This document shows, one piece after another, positions 5,052-6,199 of a DNA stretch of 6,199 nucleotides. The stretch comes from Pseudomonadota bacterium (GTDB lineage: Bacteria > Pseudomonadota > Gammaproteobacteria > Burkholderiales > Methylophilaceae): positions 1-6,199 of the forward strand of contig JAKPIR010000140.1 in NCBI GenBank assembly GCA_029549705.1, written 5' to 3'. Each line of letters begins with the position of its first letter. Position 1 is the stretch's first letter. A model generated the notes under the pieces. It was not told where the DNA came from and made no database searches. It was given only the letters and a program-made list of their open reading frames with translations. The translations under genes were made by a program, and so were the position numbers.

Positions 5052-5790
5052 ACAAACCAACCACTTTCACAGTCTGGTTTCGTCCTTTTTTCTTGGCTTC
5101 ATATAACGCGGTATCAGCAAAGTGCAATAGCGCATCAAATCGGCTCAGGTTTCCCCCTGTAAATGCAGCTAAACCTACGCTGATAGTAAAATGGATGGGA
5201 ATACCTCTGTAGTCAATTGAGGTTTCTTTCACCGCGTGATGTAGGCGATTTGCAAAATTTTCCGCCTCATCGATAGTAGTGTTTGGCAGAAAAAATGAAA
5301 ACTCCTCGCCCCCGATACGTCCTGCAATATCGCTTTCCCTAGACACTTTTTTAACGATTTGACCGAACAATGTCAGCACTTGATCACCCGTGGCGTGTCC
5401 GTACTGGTCGTTAATCAACTTAAACAAATCCATATCGGCCGCCAAAATGCAAAAATTTTGTTTCTCGCGCTTTGCAATGGTATAAGCATATTCAGCGCGT
5501 TCTAAAAATGCGCGTCGATTTAACAATTTCGTCAATGAATCAAAAGTGGCGAGCGCGCGCATCTCGTTTTCCAGCGCATTCAATTGGAACACCAATTTAA
5601 CAAATGGATAGCTGACTAAAGGCGCAATTAAGAGCGGTGCCAAAATAGACATCAGCATTGTCATTTTGATAGAAATAGAAGGGACCAACATCGCCACAAT
5701 AAAAGAAACCACTATGGAAACCAGCACAGACACTACCGTGATGATGAACACGGTTTTTTTAACGCCCATTCTTAAAATGAATTTGTTCAT
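5050..5790 (-). CDS. Membrane-bound diguanylate cyclase (GGDEF domain, GGEEF variant)
   Basis: The protein has 246 residues and should make cyclic di-GMP from two GTP at the inner membrane. Seen: two hydrophobic segments (about 13-36 and 42-68) with almost no periplasmic loop, a short helical linker L-N-A-L-E-N-E-M-R-A-L (70-80) likely to pair as a coiled coil, then a GGDEF domain (about 84-243). Key residues are present: D119 and D121 in A-A-D-M-D-L-F-K, N127-D128, G-H-A-T-G-D (131-136), and the active-site G160-G-E-E-F164. An inhibitory I-site R151-E-S-D154 lies five residues before it, so product feedback is likely. No PAS, REC or GAF sensor is present. It starts 27 nt after the pgm stop, without a good ribosome binding site; ATG codon 8 (5769) is an alternative start. 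Confidence 0.93.
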   Translation of the reverse strand: MNKFILRMGVKKTVFIITVVSVLVSIVVSFIVAMLVPSISIKMTMLMSILAPLLIAPLVSYPFVKLVFQLNALENEMRALATFDSLTKLLNRRAFLERAEYAYTIAKREKQNFCILAADMDLFKLINDQYGHATGDQVLTLFGQIVKKVSRESDIAGRIGGEEFSFFLPNTTIDEAENFANRLHHAVKETSIDYRGIPIHFTISVGLAAFTGGNLSRFDALLHFADTALYEAKKKGRNQTVKVVGL

Positions 5791-5817
5791 TGGAAGCGCT
5801 GGTTAACTCGTCGTCTG

Positions 5818-6199
5818 CTAAGTAATCACGGTTGGAGTGTCACGCCCTGTTTTTTCTTTCAGTTGCGAAATTTGCAGTGCGATTTGAATCATCTCAGCCA
5901 ATGCCACTTGCGCATCTAAATGATGGTTTTTAGTGTCAGGGTCAAAGGCTTCAAGGTAAATACGAATCGTCGCGCCTTCAGTACCCGTTCCAGATAGCCT
6001 AAACACAATGCGCGAACCATCGGTAAACAAAATGCGGATGCCTTGATTGTTGCTGACAGAGCCATCAATCGGGTCGTGGTAGCTAAAGTCATCGCAGGTT
6101 TTCACGGTGTAGCGGCCAAACGTTTGATTCGGCAAGCTGGTAAATTGCGCGTGTAAGTGCGCGATGACGCTATTTGCCGCATCCGTTGGGATAGATTCG
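5818..6199 (-). CDS. pgm: Alpha-phosphoglucomutase, C-terminal part only
   Basis: The frame enters from the right edge and ends at TAG 5818-5820, giving the last 126 residues. The enzyme interconverts glucose 1-phosphate and glucose 6-phosphate in the cytoplasm, joining glycolysis to glycogen, nucleotide-sugar and exopolysaccharide synthesis. Seen: the C-terminal phosphate-binding domain with D-P-I-D-G-S, then F-R-L-S-G-T-G-T-E-G-A-T-I-R, whose R-L-S-G-T loop grips the substrate phosphate, and the terminal phrase T-G-R-D-T-P-T-V-I-T, very like the end of E. coli Pgm. This marks it as the Pgm type (about 546 residues) and not a ManB/AlgC type. The TTG at 6135 is an internal codon, not a start, as the frame stays open and Pgm-like upstream of it. 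Confidence 0.93.
   Translation of the reverse strand, partial: ESIPTDAANSVIAHLHAQFTSLPNQTFGRYTVKTCDDFSYHDPIDGSVSNNQGIRILFTDGSRIVFRLSGTGTEGATIRIYLEAFDPDTKNHHLDAQVALAEMIQIALQISQLKEKTGRDTPTVIT

Noticed and set aside
1..6199. Mobile elements, CRISPR arrays, tRNA or rRNA genes.
   Set aside because: No transposase or integrase motifs, regularly spaced repeats, or tRNA/rRNA-like sequence were seen; almost all DNA is filled by housekeeping genes.

Overview
The window is ordinary chromosomal DNA of a Gram-negative proteobacterium, most probably a betaproteobacterium. Three things suggest this: the gene order glyA-nrdR-(x)-ribD, a frataxin-partner type iscX, and moderate base composition with AT-rich intergenic DNA. 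A methylotroph of the Methylophilaceae (Methylotenera-like) is my best guess from the look of the proteins, but that is inference and not proven by the window. I see no insertion sequence, phage gene, CRISPR array, tRNA or rRNA.

Layout. (1) Positions 1-3559 form one leftward run, read from high to low coordinates: glyA (serine hydroxymethyltransferase), nrdR (repressor of ribonucleotide reductase genes), a small membrane-anchored protein with a BamE/SmpA-like C-terminus, ribD (riboflavin deaminase/reductase), and the start of a TatD-family metal-dependent nuclease that leaves the window at base 1. Gaps are 2, 48, 33 and 3 nt, so this is probably one operon. It links one-carbon supply, nucleotide-reductase control and flavin synthesis. 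(2) Positions 3560-3960 are a 401-nt divergent intergenic region. It holds a large two-tier hairpin, an AT-rich inverted repeat, a near-consensus sigma-70 promoter for iscX and a weaker promoter candidate for glyA. (3) Positions 3961-5020 form a rightward three-gene unit: iscX, a DUF3307 membrane protein rich in His/Asp pairs, and a membrane-anchored retropepsin-like aspartic protease. Gaps are only 5 nt each. (4) Positions 5050-6199 are leftward again: the 3' end of pgm (alpha-phosphoglucomutase), then a small membrane diguanylate cyclase with an intact GGEEF motif and I-site.

Nothing here is a clear new defence or mobile system. The points most worth a second look are: iscX sitting away from any visible isc genes and leading an operon with two membrane proteins; the repeated four-residue spacing of His/Asp in the DUF3307 protein, which looks like an intramembrane metal site; the unexplained hairpin between glyA and iscX; and the extra small membrane gene inside the glyA-nrdR-ribD run.
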